DNA from: Arthrobacter sp. zg-Y1171
GTDB lineage: Bacteria; Actinomycetota; Actinomycetes; Actinomycetales; Micrococcaceae
Length of the DNA: 64,000 nucleotides
Direction: 5' to 3'
NCBI RefSeq assembly: GCF_025244845.1
Contig: NZ_CP104264.1
Span: 248,001 to 312,000 of the forward strand
The notes beneath the pieces are model-generated. The model searched no databases, had not been told where the DNA came from, and saw only the letters and a program-made list of their open reading frames with translations. A program made the position numbers and the translations under genes. Shown here piece by piece: positions 9,126 through 17,099 of this stretch (its first letter is position 1; each line of letters begins with the position of its first letter).

Positions 9126-9932
9126 TTACTTAATGCCGAAGTCGAACCCGCCGCCTTGCTGGTGCCCAAACCGTTCACGCAGGAAGTTCCCGGTGTTGGC
9201 CAGGTCCATCGACGTCTGGCGGTGACGGCTGGAGTGCAGCGTGTCGGCTTGCCGGGCGAGGAGCTGAAGTTGCTCCACCAGTTCCTCGTTGGCGGTCCTC
9301 CCGTTCGCCTGGCGGTTGTCCACCACGCTGGGAGGAACGGCCAAGTATCCACGTATGACGGACGGCAGGTACTCCCGCACGGTGGCGGTCAGCTCGTACT
9401 CAAACTGGGGATCACCCATCGGCTGCTGTGCTTCCGCGTCGATAACTGTGTCCAGCGTCTGGCAGGTTTCCAGAATGCTGACATACGCGTCTGCGGGAAG
9501 CCGGTTCTTGTTCTGCTTGGCGTGCGCGGCAACCCATGCCAAAGACTGGGACAGGTCCTGTGCGGACGGAGCGGTTGGTGCCCCTGCCGGAGAGGGGGTG
9601 GGGGCAGACGGCCACGGTGCATTCGGCTGGCCGGTGACGTTACGTCCGGGGCTCTTAACCCTCCGGCTCAACCAAAGATCGCGAAGCATGTAGAACCGCA
9701 GGGACGATACTCCTATGGAGCCGAGACCTACAAAGGACGCCGCGGTGTAGAAGGGGCTTTCCGCGGGGACGGAGAAGGCGCCCACAAAGAGGACGACGTA
9801 AAGGGCGCCCTCGAGAATCACCTTCAAGTTCTTTTTGAGTATGCCGAGCATGAGCACAATCAGAGGCATAAAAATAAAGAAAAGGACGGCAAATATGACC
9901 TTGAGGACGTTCCCCACGGTGAGACGCGACAT
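9126..9932 (-). CDS. Two-domain membrane protein, paralogue copy 1
   Basis: A 268-aa protein of no named family. Residues 8-30 and about 40-75 form hydrophobic helices, then a Pro/Ala-rich linker, then a helical cytoplasmic-looking domain containing ILETCQTLDTVIDAEAQQPM, DPQFEYELTATVREYLPSV, NEELVEQLQLLARQADTL and a C-terminal NTGNFLRERFGH...FDFGIK. The Shine-Dalgarno AAGGAG sits six bases before ATG 9932. A close paralogue lies at 13418-14182 and a broken third copy at 10945-11071. Conserved tail and core suggest a partner-binding domain; function unknown. Confidence 0.8.
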   Translation of the reverse strand: MSRLTVGNVLKVIFAVLFFIFMPLIVLMLGILKKNLKVILEGALYVVLFVGAFSVPAESPFYTAASFVGLGSIGVSSLRFYMLRDLWLSRRVKSPGRNVTGQPNAPWPSAPTPSPAGAPTAPSAQDLSQSLAWVAAHAKQNKNRLPADAYVSILETCQTLDTVIDAEAQQPMGDPQFEYELTATVREYLPSVIRGYLAVPPSVVDNRQANGRTANEELVEQLQLLARQADTLHSSRHRQTSMDLANTGNFLRERFGHQQGGGFDFGIK

Positions 9933-10093
9933 GTAGTACTCCTTGGAATCAAGCTGAATTGCAGTCTATCCGCCGATATCCACGACTCAGGCCACAAGGA
10001 TTCAGAAACGTCTTTAAGGGCAGGTGAAAAATCGTTGCTCGCGTCTGAAAACGGCGGAATTCGACCGAAGGACCAGCGGCCTGTATCGAGTAG

Positions 10094-10258
10094 AATTGCG
10101 CCCAATCGGTCAGGAACGGAAGGATGGAAAAGGCCATCAATGATCAGGCCGCGAAAGGCTACCGGCTTCACACCATCACCACCGCGAGCAGCGGGAGCAA
10201 GGGATTCGGCGGCGGCGACCGCATCCAGGCGACGATGGTGTTCGAGAGCCTGGGGTAG
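10094..10258 (+). pseudogene. 5'-truncated DUF4177-like fragment
   Basis: The frame ending at TAG 10258 encodes MEKAINDQAAKGYRLHTITT followed by ASSGSKGFGGGDRIQATMVFE, the conserved C-terminal half of DUF4177 proteins. The family normally begins with an EYKVV strand, which is missing: an in-frame stop lies at 10091-10093. An ATG at 10124 could yield a 44-aa product, so a mini-protein is possible, but a truncated relic is the simpler reading. It lies in the same patchy region as the duplicated membrane proteins. Confidence 0.6.
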
Positions 10259-10326
10259 GCGCCCAGAGTGCTAAAGGTTCAGCCCGCGGCTCACCTCGCC
10301 GCCGTCTCGTCCGCCCATGCTCGTGT

Positions 10327-10911
10327 TCATCGGGCCGAGACGGAGTTCGTACCCTCGGTTTCGATCAAGGGGTCCCCGGAGGTGTAGGTAACGGTGTTGT
10401 TCTCTCCTTCGACGTCGATGTCACGGGTCACCTCGACGGCGACAGTGTTCGCGGTTCCGTCCACATCGATGTCGGGCACATTGCTGAGGGTGACTTCATT
10501 ATTGTTGCCCTCAATGTCGAGGTTTTCCGCGTCCTCGCCACTGACGGTGTTGTTATTGCCCCGGATGTCGATGTCTTCACATTGACCAGTGGTCCGGACG
10601 GTGGAGCCATTTGTCTCGACGTCGATGTCCCCGCCGCCGGAGCAGGTAATGCTGACGCTGGTGTTCGCTTCCGTAATTTTATGTTCTTGCCCCCGGCTGA
10701 GGGTGATCGTCGCACCGGCGCCGCCGGATGCCGTTGATGCGCTTGGGTCTGTCGCGGAAGCCGTGGCCGTGCTCTCCGGTGTTCCGACGCTGGTTGATGA
10801 TGGGGTTCCGGTTTCCTCGGGTGTCGGCGCCGGATCAGCGGAGCATCCGGTGATGAGTGCCAGGCCCGCGACGGCGGTAAGCACGGGCGCGGAGATGCGG
10901 CTTCGGTACAT
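10327..10911 (-). CDS. DUF3060 lipoprotein
   Basis: A 194-aa exported protein with signal peptide and lipobox (LALITGC), a Thr/Ser/Pro-rich linker to about residue 65, then a beta-rich DUF3060 domain. The domain is built of short repeats of the form D-I-D-[IV]-x-G-x-x-N-x-V (for example IDIRGNNNTVSG, LDIEGNNNEVTL, IDVEGENNTVTY), consistent with a right-handed parallel beta structure at the cell surface. A GAGGAG ribosome site precedes ATG 10911. No enzymatic residues are evident. Confidence 0.85.
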   Translation of the reverse strand: MYRSRISAPVLTAVAGLALITGCSADPAPTPEETGTPSSTSVGTPESTATASATDPSASTASGGAGATITLSRGQEHKITEANTSVSITCSGGGDIDVETNGSTVRTTGQCEDIDIRGNNNTVSGEDAENLDIEGNNNEVTLSNVPDIDVDGTANTVAVEVTRDIDVEGENNTVTYTSGDPLIETEGTNSVSAR

Positions 10912-10944
10912 GCGGGTTCTCCTCAGCTAGGCGGGGCTGGGTGT

Positions 10945-11071
10945 TCAATCGGCCTGCCCGGAGAGAACCTGCAGCTGCCCGAGCAATCCGTCGTTGGGGG
11001 CACTTCCGCTTGCCTGTTTTATTGTCCAGCATCTTGGATGGCATGGCCATGTAACTCGGCAGAACACTGGG
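10945..11071 (-). pseudogene. Frameshifted relic of the membrane-protein family (copy 3)
   Basis: Read on the minus strand, this segment gives PSVLPSYMAMPSKMLDNK and, after a one-base shift in an AAAA run, QASGSAPNDGLLGQLQVLSG ending QAD-stop. It aligns with PSVLQNYVAIPPKMLETKQA SGRTPNEELVEQLQLL of the gene at 13418-14182 (same order, no gaps apart from the shift). Both ends are lost; the upstream end stops at a run of nine identical bases just beside the SDR gene. It is a dead third copy between the two live paralogues. Confidence 0.75.
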
Positions 11072-11077
11072 GGGGGG

Positions 11078-11905
11078 TCAGTCAGCCGGCCGCCGGGTGA
11101 GACGGTCGGTGATGAGCCGGTTGGCCCAGTTCGGAGTCATCTGGGAGAGCATGACCAGGAAGCGTGCCTGCGGTCCGACGGCGTGATGGACGTTGCGGGG
11201 CCACTTCCGATTGCGACGGGACCTAATGCTGCGTTCCACGGCGGCGACAGCAGCTGCGGCAACGTCGGTTTCATTCAGCCGCACGCCGAGCGACTGGATC
11301 GCCCCGATACTGACGCCCTTGACCATCCCGGTGTTGACGAACAGCGGCCACAGATCGAGCACGGCAATGCCATGCTCCGCCCATTCCAGTTCCAGTGCCT
11401 CGGTCAGGCCGCGGACCGCGAACTTCGTGGCGCCGTAGGTGGCAAGATCGGGCTGCCCGTAAATGGCTGAGGCTGATCCCAGGTTGAGCAGCACCGGCCT
11501 GTCAGCATTTTTCAGGTACGGGAACGCGGTATGCGCACCGTTGATGGTGCCGAGAACGTTGACGTCCACGAGCGCGCGGTGCCGTTCAAGATCGGTATCA
11601 ACAAACGGCCCGGCAGCCAGCAGTCCGGCGTTGTTGACCAGAAGGTCCAAACGGTCCTCGCAAACGGAGGCTAGGGCTTCGCGCCACTGCTGGGCGTCCC
11701 GGACATCGAGGGCTCCGGTGACGACCGTCGTGCCGTGGGCGGCAGCAATGTCCTTGAGTTCGGCGAGGCCCTCACTTTCGATGTCGAACGCGCCGACTTT
11801 CCAACCATTGCGCAACAGTCGGGCCGCGGTGGCATGTCCGATGCCGCGGGCGGCGCCGGTGACGACGGCGATGCGGCGTGAGTGCTGCTCAGTGTTCCCG
11901 GCCAT
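11078..11905 (-). CDS. SDR family NAD(P)-dependent oxidoreductase
   Basis: A 275-aa classical short-chain dehydrogenase. It shows TGAARGIG for cofactor binding, NNAG (in LLVNNAGLLAAG), the catalytic Ser in LGSASAIYG and the catalytic YGATK (Y-x3-K). ATG 11905 follows the stop of the flavin monooxygenase gene by one base, so the two are co-transcribed. Such SDR/FMO pairs usually act in sequence on alcohols, ketones or lipids. A longer open frame upstream of this ATG lies inside the monooxygenase gene and is not used. Confidence 0.88.
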   Translation of the reverse strand: MAGNTEQHSRRIAVVTGAARGIGHATAARLLRNGWKVGAFDIESEGLAELKDIAAAHGTTVVTGALDVRDAQQWREALASVCEDRLDLLVNNAGLLAAGPFVDTDLERHRALVDVNVLGTINGAHTAFPYLKNADRPVLLNLGSASAIYGQPDLATYGATKFAVRGLTEALELEWAEHGIAVLDLWPLFVNTGMVKGVSIGAIQSLGVRLNETDVAAAAVAAVERSIRSRRNRKWPRNVHHAVGPQARFLVMLSQMTPNWANRLITDRLTRRPAD

Positions 11906-11906
11906 G

Positions 11907-13292
11907 TCAGGCCCCCACACGGTCGGTTGCGGCCTGCGCAGCGGTTCCGCGCCGCGCTCCGGCATCGCGCTCGCTGCGCAGGGCACGCATGTAATCGACG
12001 AAATCCACCTGGATGGTGTGCCGCTTGCTGGCGACGTACCTTTTGGTGATCGCCTTGCGGTGGCGGTCGATCTCGGCGTCCATCGCGGCCCGCTCGGGCA
12101 GGGCGTAGCGGCCCTGGAGATGGTCGGCGGCGAGCTCGGACTGCCGCTCGGCGATCGGCATGACGGCGCCGAGGGGCTGGACCAGTCCGATGAAGTACAA
12201 CCCCGGCACCGTCGGGTGGAACATCCGCTGGTAGAGCCGGATCTCGTTATCCCCGGAGGGGTCGAGGAAGCCGGCGTCAAAGAACGGGAACGAGATCTTG
12301 TAACCGGTGCAGTAGATCACCAGGTCGGCCGCGACGCGGGTGCCGTCGGTGAAGACGACGCTGTCGCCGTCGAAGCGCTGGATGTTGGGCTTCGGGACCA
12401 CGTCGCCGTGGGCCAGCCGGTCGAGTATCCGGCTGGAGACGGTCGGGTGGGCCTGGGCGAACTTGTGGTCGGGTTCCTGAAGGCCGTAACGCGACATCGG
12501 GCCGGTGGCGGCGCGCATGACCACGCGGGCGACGGCCCAGCGGACCCGGGACGGGATCTTCTCGTGCGCTCCGATCTCGTCGAAGGGCTTGCCGAAGACG
12601 TACTTGGGAATGATGTGCACGCCCCGTCGGTGGGAGAGGTAGGTCTCGGCCGCGTGGTAGCTGGCATCGGTACAGATATCCATGGCCGAGTTGCCCATGC
12701 CGAGCACCACGATCCGCTTGCCGGTGAGCTGTTGCTCGTCCGTGTAGTCGTGGGAGTGCATCTGCTCGCCGGTGAAGCCTTCGGCGCCGGGGAAGGCCGG
12801 CTCCGGCATGCGGGCATCCCAGTGGTGGCCGTTGGCCACTATGACCGAGCCGTAGCGCCGGGTCTCGGCGGTGCTCAGCCGAACCTCGAAGCCGCCGCCG
12901 GGCAGGGGGCGCACGTGCTCCACACCGGTGTTGAAGGTGATCTTGTCCCGGAACCCGAAGTGGTCGACGTAGGCGTCGAAGTACGCCGCGACCTGGTCGT
13001 GGCGTGCGAAATTGGGCAGGTTCGCGGGCATGGGAAAGTCGCTGAATTCCATCCGGCTGCGCGAGGTGTTGATGTGCAGGGACTTGTAGGCCGCGGACAC
13101 CCCGTTGCTGTTGCCCCATACCCAGTTGCCGCCGACCCGGTCCGAGAGTTCAAAGCAGTCGAAGGCAAGTCCCCGTTCGTGGAGGACTTTGGCCGCCGTG
13201 ATTCCGGAGCAGCCCGCGCCGATGACGCACACGCGGTCGCGCTCGCCGCTGCCGAGCTCGTCGGTGGGCGGTGTGCGGTGGACTGTCGTCAT
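11907..13292 (-). CDS. Flavin-containing monooxygenase (FMO/BVMO type)
   Basis: A 461-aa class B flavoprotein monooxygenase. It has the FAD-binding GAGCSGITAAK, the FMO fingerprint FTGEQMHSHDYTD (FxGxxxHxxx[WY]) and the NADPH-binding GMGNSAMDI. The C-terminal YIGL region is also typical of FMO enzymes that oxygenate ketones, amines or sulfides. The ribosome site GGAGCG lies just before ATG 13292. First gene of an operon with the SDR; a CRP-like palindrome (13327-13342) lies about 35 bp upstream of the start. Confidence 0.88.
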   Translation of the reverse strand: MTTVHRTPPTDELGSGERDRVCVIGAGCSGITAAKVLHERGLAFDCFELSDRVGGNWVWGNSNGVSAAYKSLHINTSRSRMEFSDFPMPANLPNFARHDQVAAYFDAYVDHFGFRDKITFNTGVEHVRPLPGGGFEVRLSTAETRRYGSVIVANGHHWDARMPEPAFPGAEGFTGEQMHSHDYTDEQQLTGKRIVVLGMGNSAMDICTDASYHAAETYLSHRRGVHIIPKYVFGKPFDEIGAHEKIPSRVRWAVARVVMRAATGPMSRYGLQEPDHKFAQAHPTVSSRILDRLAHGDVVPKPNIQRFDGDSVVFTDGTRVAADLVIYCTGYKISFPFFDAGFLDPSGDNEIRLYQRMFHPTVPGLYFIGLVQPLGAVMPIAERQSELAADHLQGRYALPERAAMDAEIDRHRKAITKRYVASKRHTIQVDFVDYMRALRSERDAGARRGTAAQAATDRVGA

Positions 13293-13326
13293 TGGCGCTC
13301 CAAGCAGGTGGATGTGTCCGGGCTTA

Positions 13327-13342
13327 TGTGATGTACGTCACT
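13327..13342 (-). promoter_or_regulatory. CRP/GlxR-like binding site
   Basis: The sequence TGTGATGTACGTCACT matches the CRP-family consensus TGTGA-N6-TCACA at nine of ten defined positions. It lies 35-50 bp upstream of the FMO gene start, where a cAMP-receptor protein could activate or block the promoter. The match is seen; regulation is inferred. Confidence 0.5.
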
Positions 13343-13417
13343 GTAAGCTCACCCGGTCGCAACCAGTGTTAGCAACACCCCGGCAGGCAGCACCGGATCC
13401 GCGGCTTCGAGCCGGGA

Positions 13418-14182
13418 CTACTTAATCCCGAAGTCGTAGCCGCCCTGACGGTGCCCGAACCGCTCCCGAAGGAAGTTGCCCGTATTGGTCAGCTCCGCGG
13501 AGGTGCGGCGGTGACGGCTGGCGTGCAGCGTCTCGGCCTGTCCGGCAAGGAGCTGCAGTTGCTCGACCAGTTCCTCGTTGGGGGTCCTTCCGCTCGCCTG
13601 TTTGGTCTCCAGCATCTTCGGCGGGATGGCCACGTAATTCTGGAGGACACTCGGCAGGTAGTCGCGCACCGTGGCGGACAATTCGTACTCAAATTGGGGA
13701 TCGCCCAGCGGCTGGCGAGTTTCGGCGTCGATCACCGCGTCCAGCGTCTGGCAGGTTTCCAGAATGCTGGCGTACGCCTCGGACGGAAGACGGCTCCTGT
13801 TTCGTTTCGCGAGCGCGGCAGACCAGGCCAAAGCGGAGGACAACTCCTCCGGCGGCGTGGTCCCTGCCCCTGGCTGGGACTGGGTCATAACCTGCGGTCC
13901 CCGGGTCCTGGGGTGCAGCCATAGGTCCCGGAGCATGTAGGACCGCATGCCCGCTACGGCTATGAGCCCGAGAACCACGAAGAACGAGAGGATGAACTGC
14001 GCTGCGGTCCCGGGCAGGGCGACGGCCGCCAGGACGAGCGCAACGTACAGGCCACCCTCAAGGATCACTTTCCAGTTACTCCTGCGCACCCCGATCATCA
14101 GCACCAGAAGAGGCATAAAGGGGAAGAAAAGAAGAGCGACAGTGACTTTGAAGATGTTCCCCGCAGTAAGGCGAGACATCAT
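13418..14182 (-). CDS. Two-domain membrane protein, paralogue copy 2
   Basis: A 254-aa paralogue of the protein at 9126-9932: two N-terminal hydrophobic regions (about 9-28 and 38-78), a short linker, and the same helical domain with SILETCQTLDAVIDAETRQP, DPQFEYELSATVRDYLPSVL, NEELVEQLQLLAGQAETL and the C-terminal NTGNFLRERFGHRQGGYDFGIK split. ATG 14182 and 14179 are both possible starts after GAGAGG. Linkers differ strongly between the copies while the helical domain and tail are nearly identical, so that domain is under selection. Function unknown. Confidence 0.8.
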   Translation of the reverse strand: MMSRLTAGNIFKVTVALLFFPFMPLLVLMIGVRRSNWKVILEGGLYVALVLAAVALPGTAAQFILSFFVVLGLIAVAGMRSYMLRDLWLHPRTRGPQVMTQSQPGAGTTPPEELSSALAWSAALAKRNRSRLPSEAYASILETCQTLDAVIDAETRQPLGDPQFEYELSATVRDYLPSVLQNYVAIPPKMLETKQASGRTPNEELVEQLQLLAGQAETLHASRHRRTSAELTNTGNFLRERFGHRQGGYDFGIK

Positions 14183-14418
14183 GATCCTCTCGTGAATGGA
14201 TAGTGGCGGAGCCGCAAGCCACCTACGGCCAGATTACAACTACACCCCGGTCATCGGCTGTGGACTCCGGTCCCGGTTTAGGCTGCCGCCAAAAGCAGAT
14301 GTTCTACCCCTATATAACCGTCCCGGCAGACTTTGAATTCCCGGAGGTTGAACACCAGGATGGATTGGCGCGGGCCTCAGCGCCAGGCCCGTCGGAGGCA
14401 CCTTGTTACAGTGGCGGC

Positions 14419-15255
14419 ATGAAAGTCCGTCCCTACAGCGAAGTCGATGTGTTCTCCTCTGAGCCGTATCGGGGCAACGCGTTGGCTGTTGTTCACGACG
14501 CCGACGGGCTGAGCGCCGAGGAGATGCAGCGGTTCGCCACCTGGACAAACCTCTCTGAGACGACGTTCCTCCTGCCACCGAGCAGCCCGAAGGCCGACTA
14601 CCGGGTGAGGATTTTCACCGCCATGGCAGAACTGCCTTTCGCGGGTCATCCAACGCTTGGATCCGCCGAGGCCTGGCTGGACGCCGGGGGATCGCCACGG
14701 CTCGACGGGACTCTCATCCAGGAATGCGAGGCAGGGCTGATCCCGATCCGTGTAGCGGAGGATCAACTGGCCTTCGAGGCGCCGCCCCTGACCCGCTACG
14801 AACCCGTGGACGAGCCGCTGGCCCAACGAATAGCGGCAATTCTGGGAATCCCGCGGGAGAACATCCGTGATGCGTCGTGGCTGGTTAATGGTCCTCGATG
14901 GATTGGCGTCCGGCTTTCCTCCGCACAGGAAGTCTTGAGCCTGCAGCCCGACCCGGGAAAGGCCGGCGATCTGGAAATCGGTGTGGTGGGACCGCACGAA
15001 CCTACGGGGGAAACCCAGTTCGAGGTGCGTGCCTTCGTCGGAGGCGACCCCGTCTGGGAAGACCCCGTGACCGGCAGCCTGAACGCGGGTCTGGCACGCT
15101 GGCTGATCGACACAGGGCTGGCCACCCCGCCCTTCACTGCATCGCAGGGAACAGTTCTCGGACGCCGGGGCCGGGTGCACATCAGTCTCCGCGACGGGAA
15201 AATCTGGGTCGGCGGACAGGTCATGAGCTGCATCGAGGGGACCGTCCGGCTGTAG
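14419..15255 (+). CDS. PhzF family isomerase/epimerase-like protein
   Basis: A 278-aa member of the PhzF (phenazine biosynthesis-like) fold. Signatures: VDVFSSEPYRGNALAVV at the start, LSETTFLLPP with the catalytic-position Glu, AELPFAGHPTLGSA, and the C-terminal DPVTGSLNAGLARWL. Length fits the family (about 280 aa), so I start at ATG 14419 rather than at earlier in-frame codons. No phenazine genes are nearby, so the role is probably general isomerisation or unknown. Confidence 0.88.
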   Translation: MKVRPYSEVDVFSSEPYRGNALAVVHDADGLSAEEMQRFATWTNLSETTFLLPPSSPKADYRVRIFTAMAELPFAGHPTLGSAEAWLDAGGSPRLDGTLIQECEAGLIPIRVAEDQLAFEAPPLTRYEPVDEPLAQRIAAILGIPRENIRDASWLVNGPRWIGVRLSSAQEVLSLQPDPGKAGDLEIGVVGPHEPTGETQFEVRAFVGGDPVWEDPVTGSLNAGLARWLIDTGLATPPFTASQGTVLGRRGRVHISLRDGKIWVGGQVMSCIEGTVRL

Positions 15256-15283
15256 CGTGCAGCCCGCGAGTTCCGAGACGCGG

Positions 15284-16978
15284 TCAGCTGCTCCGGTCAG
15301 CGGGAGAACGCGGCGGGCGGGCGAGCGGGCTGGCAGGGTCGCTAAGGGCCCGGTGCACGGACGCGACGGCGCTTGACCCTTCCCCGACCGCTGCCGCGAC
15401 GCGTTTCATGGACCCGTGACGGACATCCCCCGCTGCAAAAACGCGTGGGGTGGAGGTTTCAAAGGGCATCGGTTCGCGGCCCAGCGGCTGCCACTGATCC
15501 AGGGACTGGATGGCGATGTCGGTTCCGGTGCGGATGAAGCCCGCAGTGTCCCTGTCCAGGGTGGGCAGCCAGGCGCTGGCCGGGTCGGCTCCGATGAAGC
15601 AGAACAATCCGTGCGCATCCACCGCACCGGCGGTATCGATCCGGACCGAGTCCAGGGCGGAGCCACCTTCCAAACCGATGATGTTCGACTCGGTATGGAT
15701 GGAGATCCGGGAATTCTCCCGCAGGCGGTCCACGAGGTAGGAGGACATCCGCGCCCCAACCTCTGTTCCCCGCACCACCAGATGGACCGGACATCCATGG
15801 GAGGCGAGATAGAGCGCGGCCTGGCCGGCTGAGTTTGCCCCGCCCACCACAACCACAGGGTGCCCTGCGACTTGGCGCGCCTCGAGGCTGGTAGCGGCGT
15901 AGTAGATTCCGTGTCCCTCGAAGTCCTCCCACCCCTGAACTCCGAGACTTCGATAGGAGGCCCCGGACGTAATCAATGCGGTGCGGGTATGGAGGATAGC
16001 CCCGTCACCCAGCGTGAGCTGCAGGCCGTCATTCATCGTCTCGAGCGACACCGCATCGCAGGGCGCCCAGATCCTCACCCCGAACTTGATCGCCTGCAGT
16101 GTCGCTTGGCGGATGAGGTCTCCGCCGGCCACTCCGAAGGGAAAACCAAGGAAGTTTTCGATTCGGGATGTCGACGCCGCCTGGCCGCCGGGCGCGACGG
16201 CGTCGAGCACCACCGTGCTCAGCCCTTCGGAGGCTGCATAGATGGCCGCCGCGAGCCCGGCAGGTCCGCCGCCAACGACCAGCAGGTCCGTCGAGCCCTC
16301 CTGATGGGGCTGGTAACTCAACCCGAGGCGCTCGGCGATAGTCCCCGGCGTCGCACGCTTTATCAGCTTGCCCTGGATGAGCGCTGCCGGCAGGTCCTCG
16401 GCTGCCATGCCGTGGCCATCGAGGGCACCCATGCCGTCCGCCGGGACGACGAAGACGGTATGGATCAAATCCAGGCGTTCAGCGAAGCGGCGAAGAGCCA
16501 GCAGCTCACTCGACGCTTCCGTCCCGATGAACTTGAGCGTCATGGCGGCAGGGCCCCGACGAAGTGCTTCGCGGCGTTCCCACAGGGTATGGAGAACGAT
16601 CCCGCCGAGGTCGTCGTCTTGGTTCATGACCAGCCGCAGATCCTCGCGGGCCAGGTGCCGGATGCGCCCGGATTCCTTCACCCGCGCCGACAGGAGCGCG
16701 GCCTGTCCGTTGAGCAGCCCGAGTTCACCGCCGAACGAGCGTGGCCCCAGGGTGCTGAGAACGGTTTCGTCGTCCCACCACAAAGGGTCGCGAACCATTT
16801 CAATGGACCCCGATTCGACGAGGATCATTGGATAGTTCAAATCCCCTGCACGAAAGACATAGTCGCCGGCGTTCACGTCGGCGGGTTCGGCCATGCCGAG
16901 GAGCCTTGCCCATTGCGAGTCGGAGAGACGCGGCACGGCACCGGTGCGCTGGGCGGGGTGCTCACTGATATCCGTCAT
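15284..16978 (-). CDS. cNMP-binding domain / thioredoxin reductase-like flavoprotein
   Basis: A 564-aa three-part protein. Residues about 20-140 form a cyclic-nucleotide-binding (Crp/EAL-type jelly roll) domain, about 142-215 a thioredoxin-like spacer, and 225 to the end a thioredoxin reductase-like FAD/NAD(P) module with VVGGGPAGLAAAIYA, GGQAASTSRIENFLGFP, VVVGGANSAGQAALYLA and FAAGDVRHGSMKRVA. The redox CxxC expected after the NAD domain start is replaced by YYAATSLEAR, so it cannot reduce thioredoxin by the usual dithiol route. This domain order is a known actinobacterial family; ligand and electron acceptor are unknown. Confidence 0.82.
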   Translation of the reverse strand: MTDISEHPAQRTGAVPRLSDSQWARLLGMAEPADVNAGDYVFRAGDLNYPMILVESGSIEMVRDPLWWDDETVLSTLGPRSFGGELGLLNGQAALLSARVKESGRIRHLAREDLRLVMNQDDDLGGIVLHTLWERREALRRGPAAMTLKFIGTEASSELLALRRFAERLDLIHTVFVVPADGMGALDGHGMAAEDLPAALIQGKLIKRATPGTIAERLGLSYQPHQEGSTDLLVVGGGPAGLAAAIYAASEGLSTVVLDAVAPGGQAASTSRIENFLGFPFGVAGGDLIRQATLQAIKFGVRIWAPCDAVSLETMNDGLQLTLGDGAILHTRTALITSGASYRSLGVQGWEDFEGHGIYYAATSLEARQVAGHPVVVVGGANSAGQAALYLASHGCPVHLVVRGTEVGARMSSYLVDRLRENSRISIHTESNIIGLEGGSALDSVRIDTAGAVDAHGLFCFIGADPASAWLPTLDRDTAGFIRTGTDIAIQSLDQWQPLGREPMPFETSTPRVFAAGDVRHGSMKRVAAAVGEGSSAVASVHRALSDPASPLARPPRSPADRSS

Positions 16979-17099
16979 GGTGATCCTTCCGCAGGGATGA
17001 TGCTCATCCGGAGAAACGCGGAGCCGGGCGATGGACTGAGGATGCAGTGAGATTACCTGATTGGACCCGGAAATGGAGGGGCCGCCGGAACTACGGGCG

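Noticed and set aside
14419..15255. Phenazine biosynthesis gene
   Set aside because: Only the PhzF fold is present; no other phz genes nearby.
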